Positions 45,433 to 55,178 are shown, numbered from the stretch's first letter. The stretch is 64,000 nt of DNA from Flavobacterium resistens (GCF_900182645.1 NZ_FXTA01000001.1:1302001-1366000), one strand, 5' to 3'. Program-made: numbers and translations. Notes: a model not told the origin generated them from the sequence alone.

Positions 45433-45804
45433 ATGATAAAATTCATTACCACCGCTCTTTTGTTTGCCACTATTTCAGCATTCTCTCAAAGCAGATATGA
45501 ACTTTCTGATAAAGGAAAAGACAAATTCTATCTTTCTGATTCTATTTCAAATTTAGCTAAAACTGGTAAAATTACAGTTCAACCAATTGTTGTTGTTGAC
45601 GGAATACCACATCGTTTTCAGGACTTAGAAAAAGAGAAACTTGTTTTGTCTAAAATGGAAATTTCCAAAATTATCGCTATGGACAAACAAAAAGGAATCA
45701 GCATTTATGGAACTTATGGAGAAGCCGGCGTTTTGATTGTTACCACAAACAGAAGTAGTTTTCAAAAACGTGTACCAGAGGTAAAAGAAATGAAAGAAAA
45801 TTAA
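45433..45804 (+). CDS. Secreted stand-alone TonB plug-like domain
   Basis: A 123-residue secreted protein (signal peptide ending SAFSQ, residue 19). The mature part has ITVQPIVVVDGIPHRF (like the plug segment PLVVVDGVP), SKMEISKIIAMDKQKGISIYGTYGEAGVLIVTTNR (like the plug ending x-YG-x-x-(A/G)-x-x-GV-(I/L)-x-(I/V)-TTK). These are the plug-domain features of SusC-like TonB-dependent receptors, but no barrel or carboxypeptidase-like domain follows. It may be a remnant or an adaptor-like protein. Its function is unknown. Confidence 0.75.
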   Translation: MIKFITTALLFATISAFSQSRYELSDKGKDKFYLSDSISNLAKTGKITVQPIVVVDGIPHRFQDLEKEKLVLSKMEISKIIAMDKQKGISIYGTYGEAGVLIVTTNRSSFQKRVPEVKEMKEN

Positions 45805-45831
45805 TTTTTAGTTCAGGTTTCACTCAAGATT

Positions 45832-45897
45832 GTCAAGCTGAGCGAAGTCGAAGTCCTCGCTTCAATAGGAACTCCCTTCGACTTCTCTCAGGATGAC
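45832..45897. repeat. Dispersed inverted repeat (gcgaagtcgaag type)
   Basis: Arms 45832-45853 and 45876-45897 match over 19 of 22 positions. It lies between convergent genes and could also serve as a two-way terminator. The sequence type is common between genes in Bacteroidota. Confidence 0.72.
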
Positions 45898-45922
45898 AAA
45901 AGTTTTTACAATTCACAATTAA

Positions 45923-47458
45923 TTACCCCAACCAACCTTCACGATCCAAACTTCTGTATTGAATTGCTTCGGCGATGTGTTGCGAAATTATAGACGGAGC
46001 ATTATCTAAATCAGCAATTGTTCTGGCTACTTTCAGAATCCTGTCATAGGCTCGAGCGGAAAGATTCAAGCGCTCCATTGCAGTTTTCAGCAACTCTTTT
46101 GATTGTGCGTCTAAAGCGCAAAACTCCCGAATTAATTTACTGCTCATTTGAGCATTGTAATGTATGTTTTCTATTTCCTGAAATCTTTTGGTTTGAATTT
46201 CTCTGGCAGCGGTAACGCGTTTTCTGATTTCGACACTGCTTTCGGCTTTTCGGTCGTCCGCTAATTTCTCGAAAGGAACAGGAGTTACTTCTATATGAAT
46301 ATCAATTCGGTCTAAAAGCGGTCCGGAAATTTTGCTCATATAACGCTGCATTTCATGTGGCGAAGACGTATTAGGCATACTCGGATCATTAAAAAATCCA
46401 CTCGGACTCGGATTCATGCTCGCCACCAACATAAATGACGACGGATAAGTGACCGTAAATTTGGCTCTAGAAATAGTTACTTCACGATCTTCCAATGGCT
46501 GACGCATCACTTCTAAAACATCGCGCTTAAATTCTGGCAATTCATCCAAAAACAAAACACCATTATGCGCCATTGAAATTTCGCCCGGTTGCGGATAACT
46601 TCCTCCTCCAACAAGTGCGACATTAGAAATCGTGTGATGCGGGCTTCGAAACGGACGTTGATTCATCAAACCGACTTCTTTCAATTTTCCGGCAACACTG
46701 TGAATTTTAGTTGTTTCAAGTGCTTCGCGCAAAGTCATTGGAGGCAAAATACTCGGAACACGTTTTGCCAACATTGTTTTTCCTGCACCGGGCGGACCAA
46801 TCAAAATAATATTATGACCGCCCGCGGCAGCAATTTCCATACAACGTTTAATACTTTCTTGTCCGCGTACATCTGAAAAATCAAATTCAGGGAAATCCAG
46901 ACTTTTATAAAATTCCGCACGAGTATCAATCACTGTTGGTTGAAGCGTATCTTTTCCGGCAAAAAAATCTATTATTTCCTGCAAATTCGAAACACCGTAA
47001 ACATCTAATCCAGCTACAATTGCGGCTTCTTTTACATTTTGAATTGGGAGAAAAAATCCTTTATAACCTTCTTCTTTTGCTTTTATAGCAATTGGCAAAG
47101 CGCCACGAATAGGTTGCAAACTTCCGTCTAATGAAAGTTCGCCCATAATAATATATTGTTCGATTTCGGGAGCTTTTATTTGGTCGGAACCAATTAATAT
47201 TCCCATTGCGAGTGGTAAATCGTATGCTGAACCTTCTTTTCTGAGGTCGGCGGGCGCCATATTGATGGTTATTTTTTTGCCCGGAAGCATCAATCCGTTG
47301 TTCTTTAAAGCGGCTGCAATTCGGTAACTGCTTTCTTTTATCGCATTATCTGGAAGCCCAACTAAATGATAACCAATTCCTTTGTCCATATGAACTTCCA
47401 TCGTAATTGTGGTTGCCTCTACTCCAAAAACGGCACTTCCATAAACTTTTACTAACAT
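45923..47458 (-). CDS. YifB/ComM-family Mg-chelatase-like AAA+ ATPase
   Basis: A 511-residue AAA+ helicase-like protein of the ComM/YifB family, which in some bacteria promotes branch migration during natural transformation. An N-terminal Lon-like chelatase domain (MLVKVYGSAVFGVEATTI) leads to ADLRKEGSAYDLPLAMGIL near 70. The AAA core has Walker A GPPGAGKT near 220, Walker B LFLDELPEF near 305, and the sensor segment MNPSPSGFFNDP near 352. A C-terminal region with LNLSARAYDRILKVARTIADL follows. The length is normal. Transformation genes are not in view. Confidence 0.95.
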   Translation of the reverse strand: MLVKVYGSAVFGVEATTITMEVHMDKGIGYHLVGLPDNAIKESSYRIAAALKNNGLMLPGKKITINMAPADLRKEGSAYDLPLAMGILIGSDQIKAPEIEQYIIMGELSLDGSLQPIRGALPIAIKAKEEGYKGFFLPIQNVKEAAIVAGLDVYGVSNLQEIIDFFAGKDTLQPTVIDTRAEFYKSLDFPEFDFSDVRGQESIKRCMEIAAAGGHNIILIGPPGAGKTMLAKRVPSILPPMTLREALETTKIHSVAGKLKEVGLMNQRPFRSPHHTISNVALVGGGSYPQPGEISMAHNGVLFLDELPEFKRDVLEVMRQPLEDREVTISRAKFTVTYPSSFMLVASMNPSPSGFFNDPSMPNTSSPHEMQRYMSKISGPLLDRIDIHIEVTPVPFEKLADDRKAESSVEIRKRVTAAREIQTKRFQEIENIHYNAQMSSKLIREFCALDAQSKELLKTAMERLNLSARAYDRILKVARTIADLDNAPSIISQHIAEAIQYRSLDREGWLG

Positions 47459-47556
47459 AATTATTCTTTCATTAATTGCTTTTAAAACTAATGAAAAAAA
47501 TATTAATTTGTAAGTTTTTTATTTCAAATTATAAATTCTAGAAGAATAAGTTGGTT

Positions 47557-47919
47557 TCACTCATTCTTATAAGGCCAAGAATAAATTCCAGTTGGCTGAA
47601 TACTATCAATCAAAATAAATTTTTGCGTTTCATCTCTTCGGAAAATATATAAATATTTTTGTTCTGCTCCTTTATGGATTGAATCACCCACTTTAACACA
47701 GTTATAAGGGAAAAAATCATATTGCCACATATCTATTTCAATGTCATTATGAAACGGTGTAACACCACCAGTAGGTGTGTTTTCAACTTTTGTAACTACA
47801 AAATCGTATTTCTTAAAATGTACAGTTCTCGATTTAAAATAGTCATTTATAAGTAACAAAATTATGCCGCCTATAAATATTAGAATACCAAATTTAATTC
47901 TATTAAAGTTTTTATTCAT
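47557..47919 (-). CDS. Small membrane-anchored protein of unknown function
   Basis: A 120-residue protein with an N-terminal membrane anchor (RIKFGILIFIGGIILLLINDY) and a short extracytoplasmic domain. The latter has VTKVENTPTGGVTPFHNDI and WQYDFFPYNCVKVGDSIHKGAEQKYLYIFRRD, resembling the small surface domains seen in several flavobacterial hypothetical proteins. No function is apparent. It lies 99 bp from the YifB gene and 75 bp from the oxidoreductase gene. Confidence 0.68.
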   Translation of the reverse strand: MNKNFNRIKFGILIFIGGIILLLINDYFKSRTVHFKKYDFVVTKVENTPTGGVTPFHNDIEIDMWQYDFFPYNCVKVGDSIHKGAEQKYLYIFRRDETQKFILIDSIQPTGIYSWPYKNE

Positions 47920-47994
47920 TCAATTAGGTTTTAGTAATTTTTGGAATTGATTTAAATGAACGGCAAAATCGCATCTTTTACTGCATTAAGATTT

Positions 47995-48972
47995 TTAAAA
48001 CTTCAGACCAATCTGAGTTTTAATTTCCTCCACAATCCTACTCAAATCCAAACAATTCTGATGTGACCAAAATTTACTTTCAATTTGGCCATTTCGAATA
48101 CAATCATGACATTCCATAATTTCATGCGAATAACCTTTTCCTAAAACTGGTAAACTGATAACAGCTTCTTTTTCATCGTTTATAAATAAAGAATATCCAT
48201 CGGCAACAAACCAAGGCGAATTCAGTTCGATTCGTCCTTTACTTCCGGCGATAATTGCGTTCATATCTGAATCAGAAACAATTGAAGCGTGCAAAATCGA
48301 TTGTGCCGATTCATATTGCAAAATCATGGAAGTCTGCAAATCAATATCATTTTTATGTTTTATTGCTTTGGCGATAATCTCCTTTGGTTTACCTAATAAT
48401 ATATAAGAAAGAAATAATGGATAAACGCCAATGTCAAATAATGCGCCTCCTCCCCGTTCTTTATCAAAAAGTCTAAGATTTTCAGTTTCGCTTCCGCGGA
48501 AAGCAAAATCAGCTTTTATATATTTTACTTCACCAATTTCTCCGTTTTCAACTTTCTGCAAAACTTCTTTTATTGACGGAATAAATCGCGTCCAAAAAGC
48601 TTCCATGAAAAACTTATTATTCTTTTTTGAAGCTTCAATCATTCGAACAGCATCAGAATAAGAAAGCGCCAAAGGTTTTTCGCATAAAACATGTTTTCCG
48701 TTTTCTAAAGCTTTAATCGATAATTCAGCGTGCGAATCGTGTGGTGTGGCTATGTAAATAATTTCGATTTCTTCATCGGCAAAAATCGCATCGTAAGAAT
48801 TGTAAGCTTTAGAACAATTGTATTTTTGAGCAAAATCTTTTGCTTTTTCTAAATCTCTCGAAGCAACCGCCGTCAATTCAGCATCTTCCAACAACATTAA
48901 ATCGGTCGCAAATTGATTGGCTATATTTCCTAAACCAATTATTCCCCATTTTATTTTTTGTGAATTTTTCAT
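47995..48972 (-). CDS. Gfo/Idh/MocA-family oxidoreductase
   Basis: A 325-residue NAD(P)-dependent oxidoreductase. The Rossmann motif is WGIIGLGNIANQFA near residue 9. The family signature is GKHVLCEKPLAL with the catalytic Lys-Pro near 96, and the C-terminal domain has GGGALFDIGVYPL near 175. Such enzymes oxidise or reduce sugars, inositols or related compounds, and the substrate is unknown here. I place the start at the ATG at 48972; nine further codons upstream lack family similarity. Confidence 0.9.
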   Translation of the reverse strand: MKNSQKIKWGIIGLGNIANQFATDLMLLEDAELTAVASRDLEKAKDFAQKYNCSKAYNSYDAIFADEEIEIIYIATPHDSHAELSIKALENGKHVLCEKPLALSYSDAVRMIEASKKNNKFFMEAFWTRFIPSIKEVLQKVENGEIGEVKYIKADFAFRGSETENLRLFDKERGGGALFDIGVYPLFLSYILLGKPKEIIAKAIKHKNDIDLQTSMILQYESAQSILHASIVSDSDMNAIIAGSKGRIELNSPWFVADGYSLFINDEKEAVISLPVLGKGYSHEIMECHDCIRNGQIESKFWSHQNCLDLSRIVEEIKTQIGLKF

Positions 48973-49103
48973 AAATGTCCTATATACACTATCCATCAAC
49001 GATTTACCTAAATTTTCATCTAAAATAGAGAAAAAACATTTTGGAAAATTAAAACTTATCTAACATATTTTCATATTTTTAGCAACAAATTAGCAAATAC
49101 CAT

Positions 49104-52103
49104 ATGAAAAAAGCCCTACTACTACTCTTTTTGAGCGTTTTTTTAACAAAAACGTATGCTCAAGACTACTTCCCTGTTAATGAAAGTGTGCACAACAAAA
49201 GTAAAAATTACACTGTTTTTACGAATGCCACTATTTATGTAAGTCCAACTCAAAAAATTGAAAAAGGAACGTTGCTTATCCAAGACGGAAAAGTAGTTTC
49301 TGTTGGAACCAATATTGCAATTCCTAAAAACAGCATCACAATTGATCTGACAGGAAAAACAATTTACCCATCATTTATTGATATTTATACCAGTTTTGGA
49401 ATCGAAAAACCAAAAGGAAACATGACTCCAGGACGCAGCCGTAATCCACTTTACGATACAAAAAGAACTGGTTTTTACTGGAACGAAAGTGTAAGACCTG
49501 AAGTAAACGGTTACGAAACTTTTAAATACGATCAGCCAAAAGCTGATGAGTTTTTGAAAGCTGGTTTTGGTGTTGTTGGAACTCACGTACCTGACGGAAT
49601 TGCTCAGGGATCTGGAGCTCTTGTTGCTTTAAACAATGAAAACAACTCAAAACAAATCATTTCAAACAAATTAACAAATCACTTTGCTTTTACAAAAAGC
49701 GCTTTGACAAATCAGCAATATCCAAGTTCTCTAATGGGTATGATGGCTTTGCTTCGTCAAATGTATTTAGATTTAGATTGGTACAAAAAAGGCAATTCTG
49801 AAACTAAAGATTTATCATTAGAAGCTTTGGCAAGCAATGAAAAACTGGTTCAGATTTTTGCAACAGAAGACAAATTAAATAGCTTAAGAGCTTCAAAAAT
49901 TGCAAAAGAATTTGGTTTAAATTACGTTTTGAAAGGAAGCGGAAATGAATTCGAAAGAATTGAAGAAATCAAAAATACGAATGCAAAATTTATTATTCCG
50001 ATAAGTTTTCCTGATGCTTATGATGTTTCGAATCCGTATTTATCAAACCAAATTGAATTAGCTGATATGCGTTTCTGGAATCAGGCACCAACGAACCTAA
50101 AAGTGCTTTCGGATAACGGAATTGTTTTCGCCTTGACGACTGATAAATTAAAAAAGATCGAAGATTTCAAACCTAATTTATTAAAAGCAATAAAATATGG
50201 TTTTGACAAAACAAAAGCTTTAGAAGCGTTAACTACTATTCCTGCAGCGATTTTAGGAAAAAGCGACGAAGTTGGAAGTTTGAAAACTGGAAGTTATGCA
50301 AACTTCATTATTACTTCTGGAGAAGTTTTTGACGAGAAAACGGTTTTATATGAAAACTGGGTTCAAGGAAGCAAATTTGTTGTGAATGATATCAATGCGA
50401 AAGATATTCGCGGAAATTATGACTTGACTGTTGGAAAGGATACTTACAAATGGAAAATTGATGGAACTGCCGATGCTCAAAAATCGGAAATCACAACTGT
50501 TGATGCTAAAAAAGTAAAAAGTACTTTTTCTATCGCAAAAAATTGGGTTTCTCTTGTAATCAAACCTGCTGATACTATTAAATCAAACTTTGCTCGTTTA
50601 ACAGGATTTGTTGAAAAAGCAGATGCTTTATCTGGAAAAGCAGTTTTATCAAATGGAGATGAATTGGTTTGGAATGCAGTAAAAACAAGTCCGTTTGTTG
50701 CGGTTAAAGATACTTTAAAACCAGAAAAACCAAATCATGTAATGCCTGTAACGTATCCAAACGTTGCTTTTGGTGATACTAAAAAACAAACTGCTCAAAC
50801 TTTATTATTCAAAAACGCTACAGTTTGGACGAATGAAAAAGAAGGAATTTTGACAGAAGCTGACGTTTTGATCAAAAACGGAAAAATTGCTGCTGTAGGC
50901 AAAAATCTTTCTGACGCATCGGCAACTGTAATTGATGCCAAAGGAAAACACATTACAAGCGGTATTATTGATGAGCATTCGCATATCGCGATTTCTAAAG
51001 GTGTAAACGAAAGCGGACATAACTCAACTGCCGAAGTAACAATTCAGGATGTTGTAAACTCTGAAGATATTAATATTTATAGAGATTTAGCCGGAGGTGT
51101 TACAATTTCTCAATTATTGCACGGATCTGCAAATCCAATTGGCGGTCGTTCTGCGATTGTAAAATGGAAATGGGGTTCTGCTGCAGATGAAATGTTGTAC
51201 AAAAATCAGCCTAAATTTATCAAATTTGCTTTAGGTGAAAACGTAAAACAAGCAAACTGGGGAATTGACAATCCAACTCGTTTCCCACAAACAAGAATGG
51301 GAGTTGAACAAGTTTTTACAGATTATTTCCAATTGGCTAAAGAATATGACGAAAACTGGAAAAAATTCAACGCTGGAAATAAAAAAGGAAAAGCACCAAG
51401 AGTAGATTTAGAATTACAGACTCTTGCTGAAATTTTAAACAAAGAGCGTTTCATTACTTGCCACTCTTATGTAGAGTCTGAAATTTTAAATTTGATGAAT
51501 GTTGCTGAGAAATTCAACTTCAGAGTAAATACTTTCACTCATATTTTAGAAGGTTATAAAGTAGCTGACAAAATGAAAGAGCACGGCGTTGGTGCTTCAA
51601 CATTCTCTGACTGGTGGGCTTATAAATTTGAGGTAAATGACGCAATTCCGTACAACGGACCAATTATGCACAACGAAGGTGTAGTTGTTGCTTACAATTC
51701 TGATGATGCTGAAATGTCTCGAAGATTAAACCAGGAAGCTGCAAAAGCTGTAAAATACGGAAATGTATCTGAAGAAGATGCCTGGAAATTTGTCACTTTA
51801 AATCCTGCAAAATTATTACATATCGACGATAAAGTAGGAAGTTTAAAAGTAGGCAAAGATGCCGATGTTGTTTTATGGAGCGAAAATCCATTGTCTATTT
51901 ATGCTAAAGCTGAAAAAACAATTATTGAAGGTGTAGTTTATTTTGATATCGAAAAAGATGCTCAAAAACAATTGGCCATCACTAAAGAAAGAAATGAATT
52001 GATTGGACAAATGCTGCAGGAAAAAAACAAAGGAAACAGCACTCAGGCTCCAACAAGAAAAGAGAAAAGAGAATATCACTGTGATACTTTAGAACAGTTA
52101 TAA
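49104..52103 (+). CDS. Secreted double amidohydrolase-type protein
   Basis: A 999-residue exported protein (signal peptide ending TKTYAQ) with two amidohydrolase-like modules. The N-terminal module (about 30-430) has the composite-domain strands TLLIQDGKVVSVG and DLTGKTIYPSFIDIYTSFG, with no metal-binding His-x-His. The C-terminal module (about 565-990) has GKHITSGIIDEHSHIA with His 625 and His 627, and TCHSYVES near 790, so it probably binds metal. The N-terminal half looks degenerate. The family includes imidazolonepropionase-like and dipeptidase-like enzymes; the substrate is unknown. The next gene, of related type, starts 37 bp on. Confidence 0.85.
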   Translation: MKKALLLLFLSVFLTKTYAQDYFPVNESVHNKSKNYTVFTNATIYVSPTQKIEKGTLLIQDGKVVSVGTNIAIPKNSITIDLTGKTIYPSFIDIYTSFGIEKPKGNMTPGRSRNPLYDTKRTGFYWNESVRPEVNGYETFKYDQPKADEFLKAGFGVVGTHVPDGIAQGSGALVALNNENNSKQIISNKLTNHFAFTKSALTNQQYPSSLMGMMALLRQMYLDLDWYKKGNSETKDLSLEALASNEKLVQIFATEDKLNSLRASKIAKEFGLNYVLKGSGNEFERIEEIKNTNAKFIIPISFPDAYDVSNPYLSNQIELADMRFWNQAPTNLKVLSDNGIVFALTTDKLKKIEDFKPNLLKAIKYGFDKTKALEALTTIPAAILGKSDEVGSLKTGSYANFIITSGEVFDEKTVLYENWVQGSKFVVNDINAKDIRGNYDLTVGKDTYKWKIDGTADAQKSEITTVDAKKVKSTFSIAKNWVSLVIKPADTIKSNFARLTGFVEKADALSGKAVLSNGDELVWNAVKTSPFVAVKDTLKPEKPNHVMPVTYPNVAFGDTKKQTAQTLLFKNATVWTNEKEGILTEADVLIKNGKIAAVGKNLSDASATVIDAKGKHITSGIIDEHSHIAISKGVNESGHNSTAEVTIQDVVNSEDINIYRDLAGGVTISQLLHGSANPIGGRSAIVKWKWGSAADEMLYKNQPKFIKFALGENVKQANWGIDNPTRFPQTRMGVEQVFTDYFQLAKEYDENWKKFNAGNKKGKAPRVDLELQTLAEILNKERFITCHSYVESEILNLMNVAEKFNFRVNTFTHILEGYKVADKMKEHGVGASTFSDWWAYKFEVNDAIPYNGPIMHNEGVVVAYNSDDAEMSRRLNQEAAKAVKYGNVSEEDAWKFVTLNPAKLLHIDDKVGSLKVGKDADVVLWSENPLSIYAKAEKTIIEGVVYFDIEKDAQKQLAITKERNELIGQMLQEKNKGNSTQAPTRKEKREYHCDTLEQL

Positions 52104-52140
52104 AAGCTTTAGAAAATTCATAATGATAAAAAGAGACAAC

Positions 52141-53448
52141 ATGATAAATAAAAACATATATAAATTGCTGTTATTATTTTGTGCTTCTGTACAAATAAAT
52201 GCTCAGCAAATTCCGGCACCAAAGCAATCAAAATCGATTTTGATTTTAAATGCGACTGCGCACTTAGGTAACGGAAAAGTGATTCAAAACAGTGCCATTG
52301 GTTTTAAAGACGGAAAAATTACTTTAGTTGCCGATGCAACAACAATCAGACTTGCCGCTGATGCTTATGAAACTACTATTGATGCTTCGGGAAAACATGT
52401 GTATCCAGGATTTATTGCTGCCAATACAACTTTAGGATTAGTTGAAATTGATGCCGTAAAATCATCTGACGATCAAGAAGAAATTGGGACTTTTAACCCA
52501 AATGTCAGAAGTATTATTGCTTATAACTCTGAATCGAAAGTAGTTGAAACGGTTCGTCCAAATGGTGTTTTAGTAGCTCAGGTTACGCCGCGTGGCGGAA
52601 CGATTTCTGGAACTTCATCAATTGTACAATTAGATGCATGGAGTTGGAAAGATGCTATTTTAAAAGAAAATGACGGAATTCATTTGAATTTTCCATCTAG
52701 TTTTAAAAGATCTGGATCTTGGTTTGAGCCTGGTGTTATTGAGCCAAACAAAGATTATCCGAAACAAGCGGAAGAAATCAACGCTTTTTTAATCAATGCA
52801 AAAGCGTATAATCAAACAACGCCAAAAGAAAGAAACATTGTTCTGGAAGCTACAAAAGGCTTGTTTGACGGAACTCAAACTCTTTACATTCATGCGGATG
52901 AAGAAAAGCAAATTGTAGATGCAATTCAATTGGCTGCCGACAATCAAATCAAAAAAGTTGTAATCGTTGGTGGATTTGAAGCTTACAAAGCAACGGCGCA
53001 ATTATCAAAATACAATGTTGGTGTTCTTTTAAGACGTGTTCACGATATGCCAACAAGCGCTGATCAAGATGTAAACCTGCCTTATAAAATGGCAAAAATA
53101 CTTACTGATAAAGGTATTGTTGTTGGTTTAGAAAACAGCGGTGATCATGAGCGTATGAGTGTGAGAAATTTACCTTTCTTAGCTGGAACTTGTGCCGCTT
53201 TTGGTTTAGACAAAGAAGTTGCCGTGCAGTTGATTACGCTAAATACAGCAAAATTATTAGGAGTTGATGCAACTTGCGGAACTTTGGAAACAGGTAAAGA
53301 TGCTACTTTATTTATATCTGAAGGAGATGCTTTAGATATGAGAACAAATAAATTGACAACTGCTTTTATTCAGGGCAGAAACATCAATTTGGATACTTTT
53401 CAAAACAAACTGAACAGAAAATTCAAAGAAAAGTTCGGTCAGAAATAA
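52141..53448 (+). CDS. Secreted amidohydrolase-like protein lacking metal ligands
   Basis: A 435-residue exported protein (signal peptide ending SVQINAQ). It has the amidohydrolase composite strands ILNATAHLGNGKVIQNSAIGF and ASGKHVYPGFIAANTTLG, where the catalytic His-x-His is replaced by Ala-Asn. The later part reads VATC-like GVDATCGTLETGKDATLFI, matching the C-terminal composite strand. A non-catalytic partner or scaffold for the preceding protein is plausible. The ATG at 52141 is favoured over 52123 because it gives a normal signal peptide. Confidence 0.82.
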   Translation: MINKNIYKLLLLFCASVQINAQQIPAPKQSKSILILNATAHLGNGKVIQNSAIGFKDGKITLVADATTIRLAADAYETTIDASGKHVYPGFIAANTTLGLVEIDAVKSSDDQEEIGTFNPNVRSIIAYNSESKVVETVRPNGVLVAQVTPRGGTISGTSSIVQLDAWSWKDAILKENDGIHLNFPSSFKRSGSWFEPGVIEPNKDYPKQAEEINAFLINAKAYNQTTPKERNIVLEATKGLFDGTQTLYIHADEEKQIVDAIQLAADNQIKKVVIVGGFEAYKATAQLSKYNVGVLLRRVHDMPTSADQDVNLPYKMAKILTDKGIVVGLENSGDHERMSVRNLPFLAGTCAAFGLDKEVAVQLITLNTAKLLGVDATCGTLETGKDATLFISEGDALDMRTNKLTTAFIQGRNINLDTFQNKLNRKFKEKFGQK

Positions 53449-53787
53449 TTAGATTTTTCTAATACAAAAAGGCATCATTTGAAATATTCATTTGATGCCT
53501 TTTTTATTTAAAACAAAACAATCTGAACAGTACATTAAATAATTTGAATATAAAAAATCATTATTTTAAGAATAATAGTATCTTTTTTTCATCAGAAACT
53601 GCACAAATGACAACTTTTACCCATTTCAAGATTAATAAATTGTAAAATTTAAGTCTTTTTTAAGATATACACGCAAAATTTAGGGGGTCAAATTTTAAAA
53701 TTAACAAAAATTAAACAATAGACTCTATTTTTTATAGGGGTGTCGAATGATTTTATACTTTTATAAAAAATTTAAAACTAAATAACT
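53449..53787. promoter_or_regulatory. Region upstream of amtB with terminator and GGGGT repeats
   Basis: A gene-free gap of 339 bp. A hairpin at 53466-53506 ends the amidohydrolase operon. Two similar boxes, TTAGGGGGTCAAATT (53680-53694) and ATAGGGGTGTCGAAT (53734-53748), lie 54 bp apart (about five helical turns). They are candidate binding sites for a nitrogen regulator. I see no other structure. Confidence 0.45.
53466..53506 (+). terminator. Terminator after the second amidohydrolase-like gene
   Basis: An aaaaaggcatca / tgatgcctttttt stem-loop, with a partly paired loop, is followed by a T run. Confidence 0.85.
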
Positions 53788-55113
53788 ATGCGAAAAATTA
53801 TTTTAAGTGTGATCCTCATCACGATTTTGTTACTATCTATTTTTTCTATCTCATTTGTTACTGAATCAAAAACATTAGGCGCTCATGTTGTTGAATTAAA
53901 ACTAGACACGGGTGATACAGCATGGATGGTTGTTGCAACGGCATTTGTATTATTAATGACTCCGGGATTAGGATTTTTCTATGGCGGTATGGTAGGCAAG
54001 AAAAACGTAATCAGTACAATGCTTCAAAGTTTCATGGCAATGGTAATTGTTACAGTTCTTTGGGTAGTAATTGGATTCGGATTATGTTTTGGTCCATCTA
54101 TAGGCGGTTTCATTGGAGATCCTTCTTCAAATATATTTTTCCAGGGCGTAAGCGCAAACACCGCTTGGGAATTAGCACCAACAATTCCTATGATTCTTTT
54201 TGCTTTATTCCAGGCAAAATTCGCAATCATTACTCCAGCATTAATTACAGGAGCTTTTGCAGAACGTGTACGTTTCTGGGCTTACTTATTATTCATGGTT
54301 TTATTTATATTATTCGTATACGCTCCATTATGTCACATGACTTGGCATCCTGATGGATTGTTCTTTGGATGGGGAGTTCTTGACTTCGCTGGTGGTACTG
54401 TAGTACACATGAGTGCTGGATGGGCTGCTTTGGCTGGAGCAATCTTCTTAGGAAAACGTAAAGTTCAAAAAGTTAACCCTGCAAGAATCACTTATGTATT
54501 ATTAGGTACAGGTTTATTATGGTTCGGATGGTTTGGTTTCAACGCAGGTTCTGCAGTTGGAGCTGGAAGTCTTGCTGCTCAAGCTTTAGGAACAACTACA
54601 ATCGCTGCTGCTTCTGCTGCTATGGCTTGGGTTTTCCTTGATAAAATATTAGGACACAAATTATCTGCAATGGGAGCTTGTATTGGTGCTGTAGTAGGTT
54701 TAGTTGCGATTACTCCTGCTGCTGGTTTTGTAAGCATTCCTCATGCATTAGCAATTGGTATTATCGCTGCGGTAATCAGTAATATTGTAGTTAGCAAATT
54801 CCCTAAAGGAAAAATCGACGATGCACTTGACGTATTTGCTTGTCACGGTGTTGGTGGTATGGTAGGAATGTTATTGACTGGTGTTTTTGCTTCTAATAGC
54901 GTAAACTCTATAGTTGGAAAAAACCAAGGATTAATTTTCGGTGATGCTACTTTATTCTTAATACAATTAAAAGCATTAGTTATCGTGTCAATCTTTGCTT
55001 TTGCTGCTTCTTATGCTTTGTTCTTCATTGTAAACAAAATTACTCCTTTAAGAGTTACTGAAGAAAAAGAAGAATTAGGATTAGACATCTCTCAACACGG
55101 AGAATACTTATAA
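53788..55113 (+). CDS. amtB: Ammonium transporter
   Basis: A 441-residue Amt-family channel with a signal-like first helix and eleven further helices. Family motifs include the opening DTAWMVVATAFVLLMTPGLG and FFYGGMVGKKN near 69-79. The pore Phe is in AFAERVRFW near 158, the twin-His region in AGGTVVHMSAGW near 205-216, and the second in DVFACHGVGGMVGM near 355. It brings in ammonia when the supply is low. No glnK (PII) gene is adjacent, unlike in many bacteria. Its partner gene may lie elsewhere. Confidence 0.96.
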   Translation: MRKIILSVILITILLLSIFSISFVTESKTLGAHVVELKLDTGDTAWMVVATAFVLLMTPGLGFFYGGMVGKKNVISTMLQSFMAMVIVTVLWVVIGFGLCFGPSIGGFIGDPSSNIFFQGVSANTAWELAPTIPMILFALFQAKFAIITPALITGAFAERVRFWAYLLFMVLFILFVYAPLCHMTWHPDGLFFGWGVLDFAGGTVVHMSAGWAALAGAIFLGKRKVQKVNPARITYVLLGTGLLWFGWFGFNAGSAVGAGSLAAQALGTTTIAAASAAMAWVFLDKILGHKLSAMGACIGAVVGLVAITPAAGFVSIPHALAIGIIAAVISNIVVSKFPKGKIDDALDVFACHGVGGMVGMLLTGVFASNSVNSIVGKNQGLIFGDATLFLIQLKALVIVSIFAFAASYALFFIVNKITPLRVTEEKEELGLDISQHGEYL

Positions 55114-55143
55114 TAAAAAGAATTTCCTCTTTTTGCCTTTATA

Positions 55144-55178
55144 AAAAATCCCTCTAAGTTTAGCTTAGAGGGATTTTT
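55144..55178 (+). terminator. Terminator after amtB
   Basis: A 14-bp aaaaatccctctaag / cttagagggattttt stem with a 5-nt loop runs into a T tract, 31 bp after the amtB stop. Confidence 0.92.
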
